Shown piece by piece: positions 1 through 14,000 of a stretch of 64,000 nucleotides of DNA. The stretch's first letter is position 1; each line of letters starts with the position of its first letter. The translations under genes and the position numbers were made by a program. The notes beneath the pieces are model-generated. The model worked only from the letters and a program-made list of their open reading frames with translations, was not told the origin of the DNA and made no database searches. Source of the stretch: Oxytricha trifallax (lineage: Eukaryota; Ciliophora; Spirotrichea; Sporadotrichida; Oxytrichidae). The DNA lies in assembly GCA_000711775.1 (NCBI GenBank), contig ARYC01000435.1:62001-126000 (forward strand), read 5' to 3'.

Positions 1-1980
1 GATTCGACAACATCGTGAACAAGAGCAAGGAGGAAGGCAACAAACTCAAGAATCAAGCCACTTCATAAACTTAAAACGCTCTCAATTCTGGAAACAAAGC
101 CGCTGCTGACTTGAAGAATCAAGGACAGAACGTTTTGAACCAAGGTGCTGCCACCTCACAATCAGCCAAGGATCAGGCACAAAGATACGCTAACGATGCT
201 ACCACCATTTCTACTGATGCTCAAGCTAAAGCCAAGGTACAATAGCAAGTTGCTATTGACAACTACAACGCCAAGGTTGAGACCCAATTTGACGCTACAC
301 TCTCACTCTCTATAATAAATAACCAATAATTGTCAGTATTTTCAATGAGAATAAGTTATAAATTGCCTTATTTTCTACAATTCTTTATAGCCATGAGGAG
401 AAAGATGAGAAAAAGAGAGAAGAAAGAAGAAAGAGAAAGCACTCATACGAATCCGACGAAGATAGCGATGAGAAGAGCGAGGATGAAGACGACCACTGGG
501 ATAGAAAGGCCTAGAAGGAAAAGAGAGAAAAGAGAGAAAAGGACGATGATAATGATGATGAAGAGAAAGAAAAGAAGGATAAGAAGAAGGACTAGAAAGA
601 AAAGAAAGATAGAGACGAAGAAGACGATTAAAATACATAAACATTTATAAAATTTTGTTACTATGTTTTGATTTACAAATAATATTATCTTTATAAATTA
701 TATTAATTCTACAGTAAATTAGTGAATTTTGAGTATAATATTTTTAATCAAAAGTTTTAAAACAATTTTCTGGACTATATATAAATAGGCTCTAGATTTT
801 TAAATTTATTTTTTTTGTCCAAAATAACACCAAATATGGTTATCGCCTTCTTTGTATAATAATCTGCGCAAAGATTAATTGTGTTCCAAAATAATCATAT
901 TTTTTAATTACAAAAGAATTATAATAAGTTTAGTATATTAATAAAGCTATAATAATCATAGAATTATAGAGCGAAGATTCTCAATGATATTGTTAAAGCA
1001 TGTACACTTTCAATAAGGAAGATGAGGATACTCCCAAAAAATGATACTTTTTAAATTACAATACTTCTTTTGATTATCATAAATATATATATAAATTGGA
1101 ATACCACAGTTATTCATAGATTATACATTTTATAGAGAAATTTAGGGCTTTTAATGATGACAAAAAAAATAAGAAAGAAAAGAAAGATAGAAAGAACAGA
1201 GATCACGAAAGTGATGACGAAGATGATCACAAGGAAAAGAAGGACAAAAAGAAGAGAGATCATGATGATGATGATCACGATGATGATGACCACAAAGATA
1301 AGAGAAACAAGAGAGACAGAAGAGACAGAGACGACGATCATGATTGCGACCACGACTGCAAGGATAAGAAGGATAAGAAGCACAAGAAGGACAAGAGAAA
1401 CAAAGATGACGAGAAGGATAACTCTGCCACTTACGATGTTGTGATTGTTGACATCACCACCAACACTAACAGCACTGATGTTCCATCTAACTCCACAGTT
1501 CCAACTGAAAACACCAATTCTACTGCCCCAGCTGAGGAAACAGTCCCATCCACCACTGACGATGTTACTGAATAGCAATTGGAGGCACTTGCCACTTCTC
1601 TCCACCACCATCTCTCAGAAAACGTAATTTTTATTTTTCATTTTCTTCAAACGAGCACATCAGAGCTCTTCAAATGAAGTACTTGAAAGCTTAATTCTCC
1701 CACCAATCTGAAGTTGAAGCTGACGTTGAAGTTGATCTCTCTGGTGATTTCCTTTCATTGGCTTAAGTTCAAACTTATGCGAAATACTATGTTTTTTTGC
1801 TTATTTTAAACTGAGGATGCCACTGCCACTAACGAATCCTGGTCTTGGATGTGGGTGAGCATGATGACCATGATGGTGAGTGGTGCGGTGTACGGAGTGC
1901 ACAACCAGGTCAAAGCCTACAAAAACAGAAAAGCCATCGACAACAACGTCGACGACTTCCTCCTCCACATCAAAGCCTGA
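1..1980 (+). CDS. Low-complexity charged protein with C-terminal hydrophobic segment (5' partial)
   Basis: The start lies left of the window and the stop is TGA at 1978-1980. Four or more coding segments are seen. About 3-300 encodes an Ala/Asn/Gln/Lys-rich amphipathic stretch. About 395-635 encodes a Lys/Glu/Asp-rich block. About 1145-1624 encodes a Lys/Asp/His-rich block followed by a Thr/Ser/Asn/Pro stretch. 1654-1775 and 1813-1980 encode the C-terminus, with a short Trp/Met/Val-rich hydrophobic segment (around 1840-1900) that could be one membrane span, then a basic tail. Two interruptions are resolved as IESs (pointers AAACG and AAACT). The interruptions at about 300-395 and 635-1145 are not resolved. 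Tracts of alternating basic and acidic residues suggest a disordered or ion-binding protein, but I recognise no family. The frame is confident and the function unknown. Confidence 0.7.
1625..1653. other. IES, 29 bp, pointer AAACG
   Basis: AAACG occurs at 1620-1624 and 1649-1653. Removing one copy plus the spacer joins ...SEN to EHIRAL in frame. There is no GT-AG splice solution. Confidence 0.75.
1776..1812. other. IES, 37 bp, pointer AAACT
   Basis: AAACT occurs at 1771-1775 and 1808-1812. Excision joins ...LAQVQT to EDATATNE in frame. Without excision the frame shifts. Confidence 0.75.
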
Positions 1981-2277
1981 TCATATTCTTCTGAGTTAAT
2001 ATTGAGACTTAACACTTGAACATTCTAAGAAACAACATTTGGAATGAAATAAATGATATGATTATTTATTCTTTAAAGATAATAATTGATTAATCTACTA
2101 TGTTTATTACAAAGTAGTTAATAGGGGTAGAATTAATAGTTGTGATTAAGAAAATAGATATTTATGATAAATATTAAGAGAATTATACAAAATTTATTAT
2201 AAACTGAGAGCTTTGAAATATAAATATATTTAAATTTAATTTTTATAATAAATTTTGACTATAATTAATCAGAAAAA

Positions 2278-4681
2278 ATGTCCCAAAGGTATTTGCTTCT
2301 CCATTTATGTTCATATTATTATCACTTATTTATTCTTATTAAATTATTTTTCTGCTTCATTATGATTAACCTTTTTGTCTAAATATAGGTTGATACACGA
2401 CAGTTTCCAATAAATATCAAAATAATCACAATAACACACTGGAGGTAGTAGCAATATTGGCACGAGTAGTCAGACTATGAATAATTAATAGTAACAATAG
2501 CAAAATTAATTAAGATAGTAGCAGTAATCCAGATAGCAACCAACTGCACTTCAATCATCAGCTCAACAGATGCCTAAAAGCATGATAAACAGTAAAGTAG
2601 GCGGTTATTTCGAACAATCTAAACAACAGCCCACTAATAATGAGGTAATAAAAGGATAGAATCAAAGTAGTAATTTAAATCCTCATCATTAATAATCAGA
2701 TTCTCTGAATTAAAAACAATCTAATAAGTCACAGTAGTCAAATAGACCACAGACCTCTCTCTCCAGCAACGCAAATCATTAGTTACTTTTAAGTAGATAA
2801 ATGTAACCTAATAATTAACAGCAGCAGTAAACAACTGCGAACATGAAACCCAACAGCAGTAAAAGCCAGTTGAAGTAAATAGTCGAAAATGAGTACATTT
2901 AGTTGCAGAATTAATACATGCAAATCACTAATAGCAGCAACAGCAGTTCAAATAACAATAATTACAGCATCTAAAATGCGAAAGTCAGCAAGCAGCAAGC
3001 AATTAATACATCCAGTAGCAATCACTAACAAAATGCATATTCGAATAGTAACGAAGTGAGCGGGAAGTCTATTAATGTAAGTGGCAGTAATAACCTAATG
3101 AGTTCAGTTCACTCGAAGTCATCCTCTCAGGACAGCTAAAGGAAGTCTATAATAAAGTGCTCATATTTCCTATGTTTTAAATTGATGGCATTATAACCAG
3201 GCATCTCATCACTCCACTAGCTTGAGCTAGTCATCAAATCCATAGTAGTAACACCAAAGTAAAACTACCATGAAGGACATGATGGTGGCATAGCACTAAA
3301 AGAAAAAGCTTTCACTAAACTCTTAGACAGTCGATCTAAGATCCCAGCAGCAGTTACAATAGCAATAATTACATCACTAATCATCGCAGTCTTATGGAAG
3401 CTTTAAAGACATCAATCAAAAACTACAAAGCCAGCAGTAAAAGTAATAGAAGTAGATGCAGTAACCAGTGCAAGAGGTGTAGAATCAGATCAATAGCACT
3501 AAACTTAATGCTAATTTACAGAATCAAGTTTCATTGTAATAACAATAGCAGTAGAATTCCACTAAAAACTATCATACTCCGCACATTGTATCAGCCAGTA
3601 TAATTGAGGTGCCTTCCTCTAGCAACTCGAAAAACAGCAATTATAATCACAATAGAAATATGATTGTCTTGAACTCAAATAATCATCTAGAGAGCAGTGC
3701 AGGTAAATCCTAGAAATTGGCTTAGAATAATTATCAATTGGAAAACATGAGTAGTATCAGTGGAAGTGGCTCCAAGAAAAATAACTAAGAAGTGAGGAAC
3801 GAAATTGATAGTAAACATCAACAAGCTCAGAGTGCCGCTTTGAAAAAGTTCGTATTGGAAAAACTAGTGAGCAATTACAAGAGAAGGTCTCAGTGCTATA
3901 TATTCAATTTTATAGATCATTTTATTTGTAATATACTAACCTTTATGGCCTTAGCATTATTTAATATATATTCGGCATGCTTAAAGGTTACAGTCACTAA
4001 CAAAAGACTAGAAAGAAAATACTCCCTTTAATTTTATAGAATATTTTCAGGCAAAAACTTCAAGAAAATTTCTAAAAATTGCAGAACTTTAATAAATCCT
4101 AATCTGATCACACTTCTGAAAAGTTATCTATAAATTCCAAGCTTCGATCTGTTTTAAATCTTTTCTTACAAAATCACAAATAAGTACAGAGAATTTCCTT
4201 CAATTAACTCCGATTGAAAACATTATTCACTGAATAATGTTCAAATTTCTATCTATCGCTTTACCATGAAACTTCTTAGTAACTATTATAACAAAAAGCA
4301 ACAATAAATCTTCAGTAATTTATGATAAAACATGTCATTAACAGAGGAATAAGAGATTAAGAAACCATTGACTATAGATATAGCAATTAATTGTTCTAAA
4401 GTTGGAAATTGATGAGCCTAGGAGAGAGTAAGATAAGTAGATTATAAGTTAAGATGATTGAGGGTTCAGAAAAAATCAACACAATAGTAAGTGATTCAAT
4501 ACATGTTTGTTACCTAAGATATTTATAACTTCTTCTATAGGTATTAAAAACTGATAAAAGAATAATTTAATAAGTAAAAGAAAGTAACAACTTTTATTGG
4601 AGTATGATATAAATAAACAACAACTAATTTTTTAAAATGACTTATTAAATTATTTTGAATGTGAAGAAAAATATAATATGA
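2278..4681 (+). CDS. Q/N/S-rich low-complexity protein, 681 aa
   Basis: The ATG is at 2278 and the TGA at 4679-4681. The model has GT-AG introns at 2289-2388, 3887-4050 and 4487-4540, plus one 40-bp interruption at 3165-3204 with a 3-bp CAT repeat (3162-3164 and 3202-3204). With these removed the length is exactly 682 codons, which supports the model. The N-terminal two thirds is dominated by Gln, Asn and Ser, with runs of up to six Gln coded as a mixture of CAA, CAG, TAA and TAG. The C-terminal part (from about 4052) is less repetitive, with Lys- and Leu-containing helical stretches. No known domain was recognised. It could be a prion-like or RNA-granule protein, but that is inference from composition only. 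The third base of the CAT pointer is the weakest part of the model. Confidence 0.72.
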
Positions 4682-5099
4682 TTAGAAAATTAGTCAGCCT
4701 TATTTAGTACTTTAATGCCTTTTATTCAAATTTGAGACTTATTTTGAGACTTATTTAAATTACTTTCTTCTTATGAATCGTAAAATAATCTAAAATTAAT
4801 ATTCATATTAGATTTCAAAATGTAATTAATAATTATAGAGAATGATAATATTTTATTAGCAACCTAGTTAAACAAATAGCAATATTAGCATAATTAATAT
4901 TTTTAATTTCTTTAATGAGCTAGCTCTCGTAAAATTATAAATTAATTAATAATTCTTTTTTATAAACTCCCATAAGAATTTGAATTCTTTCTAAATATAA
5001 AATAGCTTGTAAAGAAGGAGTGCTGTTATAAGTTTAATTTCAATTTATTAATAAAAATTCATATTGATTTTAATTTTTCAATTCATTAAATATATATAA
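4682..5099. other. Intergenic AT-rich spacer
   Basis: Between two + strand genes. Very AT-rich with frequent stops in all frames. I see no RNA gene, repeat or clear regulatory motif in it. Confidence 0.6.
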
Positions 5100-8000
5100 A
5101 TGTCAAGCTATTTTGAAATTTAACAGAAAAGAAGGGAAGGTGGAGACCCCAGAGGTACAAAATTTACCAATTTTTATCAATCTTTTTTATAGGTAACTCA
5201 CGCAAAAGATTTATAAGCAACAATAAAAGCAAGAAAAATGACGAGCAATTATAAAGATCACTCAAAAATATGAGTCCCACATAGCAGCAAAATCCTAAAA
5301 GTTTCATAAAGTACACATCACTTATGGATAAATTGAATGTGCTAAATGGTCAAAGCAACAAAGATGCAACTAATAATTTTGCTAATAATAGTTAGTAGTA
5401 AGCACTTAAGCTTTCTGATTTAAGGACTAAACTTTGTAAAATTATTTTTATGATCAAAATTAGCTCTATTTTTTGTTATTTAACAGCTAAAATTCGCAGT
5501 ATCAATTCAATCAGACATAACCATTAAACTTGACTAACAAGATGAATCAAGAAAATAAAGAAAATATGAATCTCTAATCTTCAGGTAGATTTTATAGACC
5601 CTCTTTCATTTCTTCTTAAGGCGCTCTTTCCCAAGCCTCCCCAATAAAGCCAGGTTCTTTTATATCACTGAAACCTGCATATAACACTACTTAAACAGAT
5701 TAAATAGGATCATCATAATTTTCAGCTAGAAATAACATGAACTAGTTAAGCATCCCTTAATCTACTCATTAATAACAGATGAAGATGCTGAACTAAAACT
5801 CAGCTCTTGGCTTCAATTCACAAAGCTTAAACATGTTCAATATGCAATTTAGCAATACAAACTCAGCACAATCATTTTTAAGCAGTAACCCCCCTCTGTC
5901 TGTAAATATTTAAGGCAACGAGTAGTCCCCTATCTCTTCAAATATGAATCTAATGTAAAGCTCATCCTACAATCCATCTTACAATTCCTAGTAATTGCAG
6001 CATTCACCGATTATAAACAACTTACAAGTCAAATCTAAAAGGGAGGAAAGAAAAGCCAAAGTTATGGTTGAGAGCCATTCTCAATTCAATAGCTACGTTC
6101 ATAAAATTAATGAACAAAAGTTACTGTAGTAGTAGGAACTCTTCAAGATTGAGGAAGAGAAATTAAGATAGTAGCAGAGACATCTTATGGTCAATAGCAT
6201 GATTAAGAGTTAACAATAATTCTTGAATTAGCATCAAATTTAAACTTTGTTCAACATCGAAGAGTTGGAAAATGCAGCTAAAAGCTTGACTCCAACTAAA
6301 GATAAAATTTTTAGTGAAAGTGCAGGTGGAAGCTCAAGTGTGAATAAATACTTTGCCAAAAAACACAATCAAACTCTTGATAAAATCAATCATTTAAAGA
6401 ATCAGAAGCTGAAAGATGAAACTAAAGAGTGCACTCATTAACCAAGGATAAATTAGAAATCGATTGATATGGCGGCCAGTAAGAGATTTAGATCTGTATC
6501 TAAAGGAAGTACCACAAGAGAACAAAACCTCAAAATTTAAAGTCTTATGACTTGCCTTGAGAAAGATGTAAGCATAAATTAATAATTTCATAAAATTTGT
6601 AGAACGATAGAGCAATGGAACATTTAACGGCAAAAGTCTAGCAAGAAAGGGGACACACTTTTAGTCCATAAATAAATGAGTAAAGCAAAGATATGAGAAG
6701 AGGAGTATAATAGCTATTGATGTGGAATGATATAAAAAGAGTGAAGTAAAGTGAGAGAAAACATGTTCATGATTTGAGAGAAATAACTAAAAAATCAACT
6801 TTTATGAATAACTACTCAAAAGAGCTGCTTAAGAAGAAAAATGAAAGAGAGATCAAACAACTTGAGGAGGAAAGATTCGATAATTAAGAACTGGATGATG
6901 TTTTTGCTTTCAGCCCTACTACCAGAATGCTTACAAGTCCCTGCTATGATATTAATAGCTCCCAAAAGCCTCTTTCTTTAAATTTGAACACATTCACTTA
7001 GAGAGGCCAAAACATGCATCTGATTTCCAACCCATCTCTGAATAAACTGAATTGCTCTTCATCAAACTCACACTTAGAAACCTTGACTGCCTATTCAAGA
7101 TCTACAACCACTACCATCACCTCCCCAAAAATGTTTCAAAGTAGGCAAAATATTCATCATTAGCAATCTGTGAATATCTCAGATTGCTAAAACTCACTAG
7201 GCAACAGTAGATTAGGCTACATTTAAACTGATAGACCTGAAAGTTTAATGAAAAGATAGAAGTAATTATAGAACCCTCGGTAAAAGAAGAGTTAAGCTGT
7301 GAAGAACATAAAAACCTAGAGGATATAATCTAAGCCAGCCTTTTAATACCAGTGTATAGGACTTAATAATCCAGTAATTGGTACTCAATAAAATTCCTAA
7401 TAAATTGATCAATATAATAACCAATACGATACTATGAACTACTACTAACCAAACCAGCAGTAAACAATTAAGAATTAGAAATATCTTCAGTAATAGAACT
7501 AGTTCCAATCAAGCCAGAAGAAAACTTTTGACACAGTTAAAGATTACGAGTATAGCAGGAGTCATTAAGCGACTTACGACAACTAAGAGAGAACATAAAA
7601 CTCAAATTTCAATAATTAAATGCAATAGCAGCAGCATCACATCGATTACTTGCAAAACTATAACGATTATGAAAACGACTATGGCATTCAAAACGATCAG
7701 ATAATTGAGGAGTAGGATGAAAGTAACAACTAAGCTACTGAAACCTAAATCAATTATGACTAAGGCTTTAATTAGCAGGAGGAAGAATTGAACTAGAATG
7801 ATTAGAGTTAGAGCCATCAAATGTAAAATAACAGTAACTACAATCAAAATAATATGGATTAAGACTAGCAATAATTTTACGACGAAGATTAACAGGATCA
7901 ATCCTCATACTAAAATTCGAACAATCAGAGCTAAAACTTTATCGATAATTAAGAATCGATGCAATAGGCTCGTGTGATAAGAGAGCGATTAAACTAGTTC

Positions 8001-9952
8001 TATTTGGCTAAAATGAAAAGAGAAAGCAACTAACAATAAGTGCAAATTTAATAGGAAGATAGCGTCTAGAACTCAATATAATATGAAGAAGTTAATGAGA
8101 GTTAAAGTTAAAAGATAAATAGCAATGTTGAAGAGGAAGGGGGCCAAAATTATAGTAAAAACATAGTCAACTAAAATCTATCAACAAATAGCCAAGTTAA
8201 TAATTTACAGAGCAATAACATAAATCAAAAATCAAACAACTAAACAGCTTCTGCCTTTTATGGTGATATGAGTAGCAGAACTACAGCAATAGAGGGATAA
8301 TTAGATAGTTAATCTTTTGTAGGGGGTAATATCATGGTCAAGGGAAATTACAAGTATGACCATAAGAAGGATGCCTAACCCAAGCACTTGGCAATACCAA
8401 ATAATCATACAAACCCAGCCCAATCCTCTGGAACTATTTAAACTGCAACTGCTTCGTTCAACCAAGCTTCATAAGACATGTAAATGTTTTAGTCTTAGTC
8501 ACAATCATTGAATCATTCGCAGACCTAGCTCACAGATGGGTAGAACTCAACCTTTACTAAGAATCTAAATAACATTTCTGGAATTTGTGGACCTCCTCAA
8601 AAGAATATCATGAACTTATAGAGCAACTCAATTTTCGGGTCTTCAGATGGCTTGAAACTTTCTTTTAATTAGTCTTAATCCCACATTTCAAACTCTACCA
8701 ATAAAAATTTGAACGGGGCCTTGCTGCTTAATGGAGGTGCTTCAACTGTATATTTGGATGGATAAAATAGCTTATTGTAGCAATAGTACAAAAGTCAAAG
8801 TCATTTGATCAATCAGAAATCTATGCTACTTGCTATGACTGGTGGTTCAAATTCTAATAATTTATCCACATAGTCTTTGATCAACAAGGTCAGTGTTGAT
8901 TTGAATTAATCAGAGAATAATCAGTAGGAATAAAAGAAAGTTGATTCTCCAGCCATTATCAACTAGAGTAAAGTTTAAAATTAAACCAGTTCTAATAGTA
9001 TGTAGATGCCTATGACTTAACAGCAGTAACTAATGTGTAAGTCTTTCTTATCAAATTAATATATTTTGTAGAATTCTTTGTGCCTCCAGGAGTTGCAAAC
9101 AACTAGTCTTCCCCTAAACCCCTTATCGCATCGCATCAAGAAGCCACTGCTAAGATTAAATAGCATCAATAAGCAGTAGCAGCTGCCCAGTTCTTTTCAA
9201 TAATGATGCAGCAGACACTTCAACACCAGTAAAACAAAACGAACAATTCTTCTCAGCAATCCCTCCTTTCACCTTAACAACAATAATAAAGCTTATTATC
9301 ATCACCCAGTGCTTATCAAACTCCTAGTCATAACAATGTATAGCAACTTAATTAAATGCAGTAGCATTAACAACAATAAATGTTAATGAATGCCATGCTA
9401 GGCAATAACAATTTAAATTTACAGTCAAGTAGCTCTCTGGATTCACAGTCAAATACAAACGGCAGTATAAATAACTTAGTGGCTAATAGCCTCAGATAAG
9501 TCAATAGACTGCAAACACCTCAGTTTAATTCAAATTGTAAGTGATTCATATATAAATAATACTTAATTCTATAGAGAACTCAATCAAGCAAGATATGATG
9601 CAGTAACTTATGATGAATTAAATCGAACCTAAATAGTCATTAAATTAGCTTAATGTCAATAATTCCTCCGCCTCGTCTTCATCATTCACAAAATTATAAT
9701 TATTGATAACTGCCAGTAATTTTAAGCTGTAAAAATTCCCATTTTGTATTTTCAATTTATCAATGTAGATTATCATCTTCACTGATGCATCCCTAGTAGA
9801 ATACTCAGTAAACCAACGAAGAGCCTGAGGTGAGATACCACACCAACAACAAAGTGAAGAACAGCATCAATGATTAGAGTGGGATCAGTAATTAATCTTC
9901 AATAGTCTATGAAGACAGAGTGCAGCAATTAAATCATTATTACTATAATTGA
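5100..9952 (+). CDS. Large Q/N/S-rich protein, 1525 aa, six introns
   Basis: ATG at 5100-5102, TGA at 9950-9952. Six GT-AG introns (5155-5192, 5398-5486, 6568-6602, 9037-9071, 9537-9574, 9729-9768; 35-89 bp) leave exactly 1526 codons. Most of the protein is Gln/Asn/Ser-rich and probably disordered. A charged, Lys/Glu/Gln-rich stretch at about 6030-6230 and another at about 6740-6890 look coiled-coil. A very acidic, Tyr/Asn/Asp/Gln-rich stretch lies at about 7560-7970. The beginning reads MSSYFEIQQKRREGGDPRGN. I recognise no catalytic domain. No IES is needed anywhere in nearly 5 kb, which contrasts with the dynein and Piwi genes in the same window. Function unknown; the gene model is strong because frame, splice sites and length all agree. 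Confidence 0.82.
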
Positions 9953-10167
9953 AATGGGAATGACCTTTAATTAGGTCTGATATCATATATTTTAATAATT
10001 ATTTGTATTTGAAACCACTTTTTCCTCTGTTTATGATTATTAATTAAAAGAAAATGATAATTCTTAGTGATAGTCTCATCAGTATAAATGAAATTGATGA
10101 TTGTAATTCAACTAATTTCTTATGATGTTTTTTTTTTAGAAAATCTCCAATGGTTAAAAAATATATA

Positions 10168-11005
10168 TCAGGTGTATTTTATTCTGTGAGCCATGCGTTT
10201 ATTAACCACATCCTACTTATGAATATCCTCCTTTATTTCTTCTGTTTCTACGAAATTTACCTCGAAATCCTTGTAGTTTAAGTAATGTGTCACATGTTTA
10301 CTCAGACCTAGTTCATTTATCATCTGAGTTGATGAGAAATAAAGTGGTGTCTGCATGAAATCATGGTAATATATTCATTTTTTTGAATTTATATAAAATA
10401 GTGTATAATAGAATCATTAAGGGTAGTTTTGGAGTACTCCTTAACTTTAACTCTCATACAATTTATCATTAAAATATGCACATATTTTAAAGAAATCATT
10501 GAGAATGGTGATATCAGCATTCCTGGACAACAGCAAGTTAATAACAAGCATATTTCTAGTCATAAAAGCTTTATGAAGACAAGTATTCCCCAGTGAGTTC
10601 TTCAAATTGACATTGGCCCCTAAATCCAAAAGCACTTTAGTCACCTCATAGTAAGAGTTTTAAACTGCGTAGTACAAAGCTGTATTATTGTCTCCATCAC
10701 GGACGTTTAAGTCTTAAGCAGTCAATATGTCCTTGTTTTTCATTATCTAATTATTCAAAGCTTAAGATTCACATACAGTATTATAAAAAAGTATCGGAAA
10801 GTTATGTCTGAATGCTTAGTATTGAACTTACATAAGTGACGTTGTTTATTTTAGCGCATTTGATGATATTGTCTTATCTGGCTGTGAGTTGGCACTTTTT
10901 GAATCTTTTCTTTGGGTTCGGCTCTAAAGTGGGGTTGAACTGCAATTTTTCATTCTGAGAGATTATTGGGTTTTCATAGATTTTCTCCTGTCCTCCACTT
11001 TACAT
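10168..11005 (-). CDS. Small ankyrin-repeat protein, 221 aa
   Basis: On the minus strand the ATG is at 11005-11003 and the TGA at 10170-10168. Two GT-AG introns (10747-10831 and 10351-10437) split the gene at codon boundaries into exons of 58, 103 and 61 codons. The middle exon carries ankyrin repeats: a DGDNNTALYYAV unit, then VLLDLGANVNLKNSLGNTCL, then NLLLSRNADITILND. A last repeat begins GTPLYFSS across the second intron. The N-terminal 50 residues are Lys/Gln/Pro-rich. The C-terminus is acidic, then basic. Ankyrin repeats bind proteins, but the partner cannot be read from sequence. It lies just downstream of, and on the same strand as, the IQ-motif gene; there is no evidence the two are co-transcribed. 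Confidence 0.82.
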
Positions 11006-11084
11006 GTACAATTTAAATTAAATTAATTATTATATAATTATATTATTTAATATATTTGTTGTTAATAAATAATGTACACAAGCT

Positions 11085-14000
11085 TTTATTGAGGTTTAAT
11101 ACTATATATGATGATTTATTACACAATTAATAAAAACAATAATAAATTAGCATAGAAACTTACAAGAAACTGAAAGCTTTGAACTCAAAATCCTTCTGCT
11201 TTTTAATCTTCTTCTTCTTTGTACAATAAATTAATTAAATTTAGCAATAAAAGATTATCATAATTGCTCTGGAATTTTTTGCAGTTCTTTAAGTTCCGGT
11301 AGCAGCTGATGTCGTATAATTAGTATTTAATTTATTAGATATATCATATTAATTGGGTTATCTCTCATTATAATATATTTAATTAAACTAGTTCTATAAT
11401 ATCTGAATTCTCTTATGACATTTCGTCACTTTCATTCTAAGAGTCACTCTATTCAGTTGCATCTGTCTTGCTTGGTTTCTTATTATCTATAATCTGAACT
11501 TTCTTCTTCATGTTTCCCTTTATCATATTTCTCTCTTAATCTTTGTTACTAACATCTTCTGCATCATCTTCTGTTCTTATGGATTCCTCAGTTTAAAAGA
11601 ATACTTGTAAAAATTAAACCCGTTTAAATTAATTTAATTAGTTACTGAAGAATTAGATGAAGAATCACTATCGCTTTCACTATCACTACTTAAACTTTCA
11701 GGTTTTTCCACTGTATTCTTAGAAACTTTCTTGTTATTCATATAAAAATTGGCTTCTTTTTGCTTCTCTCGCTTGTCTTTCTCATTAATTAAGAAATCCC
11801 TGACCCCATATATCTCCCCAGCTTTCTACGAGTTTTATTGCAATTACTGCATCACGATAGACTCCATATTGACGGTGTTGAGTTTCTATACTGCTCTGGC
11901 TTCCTCCATCTTCATCTTCTTCTGCTTATTTTGGAATAAAAGTTTGTCACGTGCTTCTTGCTCTCTGATGGATTCGTAGTGCTTTCTTAGTTTAAAGCGC
12001 TTGAAAGCCTTCTGGATTTGTCTGGCTGCGTTGTTTAAAGCTCCTAACCTTAAGAAATTTAAAAATAATGAAAAGTATAGTGATTATTTCAATGAGAATA
12101 ATCATAATATTTGTAAGTTCTTTACACATAAAAACATAAAAAATATTGGATGGGTCAGTATAATCAATATAGATTATGCAATAAATTTGCTGCTCCTTGA
12201 TTGTTTAGACCTGGTATTGCGATTAAGTTTTTCTCAATAGCATCAGGCCCACCCGTGTATTTCATTTAGAAATATTCTTCAGGATGATTAGAATCAAATT
12301 TTAGTTGCTTGATGGCACCTTTTTCGTTTTGAAAATATGAAAATACCATTTGATTAAGAGCAGCTTCATTAACAAATTTATAGTGTAAAATAAACTGAAT
12401 TTTTTCCCAAGAAATTATTTAGCATATTCCAAATAATTCTATTTTGTTGATTTCCCCTAAAGTCACTATTTGCAGGATTTAAATTGATAATCTCTGGCTT
12501 CTTAACTTTCTTACTCCAATTCCTATGTTCCTTGTACAGCTCATCGTTTCTCGTAGGTTTCTTCTCTTTAATATCAATTAATTTCTTCTCCACTCCATTA
12601 AGTATAATCTTGATTCGTTTTACAAACTTAATGTTTTCTTTGCGTCTCTGTTCAAATTGCTACTTTTTATCCCTCTCAGCTTGGACATTTTCTACTTTTT
12701 AAGCTATTTTCCTGTTTTTTAGCTTGAGATAATGGAAACGAGCATCCTTGATCTCTTGCTTTTACACTTCGTATTCTTCGATGATTTTCTATGCGAGTTC
12801 AGTCTCTATTTTGTGCAAAATATCTGGCTCTATATTGTCTACTTGTTTTTGAAAATCATCTTTATCAGTGCAGTTGTTCAATGTCTGAAGTGTTGACAGG
12901 AACTACAGTAGATATTAAATATACAATAAAACTATTATAAAATTATTTGAATAAAGTGCTTAAAGCTGATGTTAGCCTAATATATCTTACCTAATTAATT
13001 TGCTCAAAGTTCATGCGTCTCATTTCTTAAACTACTTCCAATTTCTGATATTTTTAGCCATAGCTACTAAATACTTTATTAAAGGCTCCCATCATTACGT
13101 TATCCCAAGCATCTGAATTCGTTTCTTTTGTCAAATTTCTTTTCATTTACTGTCTATATTTAGTGTATTCATTTAAAATAATTAGTGAAAATTAAAATAA
13201 ATCATTATTCAAAAACCAATTGCTGTTCTTGTTTGTCAGTCCAAACTAATTTATTTTGAAGTTTCTAATTGTTTAAGTTTTTTGTACTTTAGGACTCTTT
13301 AATGCCAAATTAAGTCAATTTACTTTAAGATTAAGATCCAGACTGCAATCTCTAATTTTTCTATATATTTATTTGTTAAAAAGCGAAAAATCTTTTGCTT
13401 ACCAAAGAGACTAGTCTGTTACTTAGGAATCTTCCAGATTTTTCTCGATTTAACATATTTTGCTGTTTATCATGTAACCCTGTATATACATGTACAAACT
13501 GCTTGAAAGTTTTGTTTAGAGCCATGTTCAGATTAGCCCCACTAACCAATATTTTAGAGCTTAATTAGGAAAGTTTAGTTTCAGAGTCAGGGATTTTGAG
13601 TTAATTTTATAGTAATAGCTACTTCTAAGTATTACTAAGTGATTTAGGCTTTGGGATCAAATCGGAAGGGATAGGTGGAACTATAAATTTTATTGAGTCT
13701 ATAATCTAGAGGAACTGCTAGTTTTCTTAATAAGCAGTCATTGTATTAGAACTTGAAGATTGCTGGCTGTTATATTGATTGAATAAAGAATCTCTTTTGT
13801 TGTTTTGTGATTAAGTAATTGAGGTTAAATCAGGATTTCTTTTGTTCCCTTGCAGTCCTAATGATACTTACTAAAGGAAAATGAATAATGTTAAGAAAGT
13901 CTTACTAAAGTTTAATAAGTTTCCATAAGCTTTTACTTTAATTTAGGTTATAAATCAGGATTCTTTGTTTATATCTGCAGCCAAGGATAGGTGTCCTTTT

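Noticed and set aside
375-644. Minus-strand Leu/Ser/Pro-rich frame opposite the Lys/Glu-rich block of the first gene
   Set aside because: It is the mirror of a purine-rich coding strand. The same applies to the hydrophobic minus-strand frame at 1114-1611.
3887-4050. IES with 3-bp AGG pointer
   Set aside because: The same joint is explained by a canonical GT...TTTTCAG intron of 164 bp, which is the simpler reading.
5427-5491. IES with CTAAA pointer in the 1525-aa gene
   Set aside because: It leaves the wrong frame. A GTAAGC...ACAG intron (5398-5486) gives the right one and makes the total length divisible by three.
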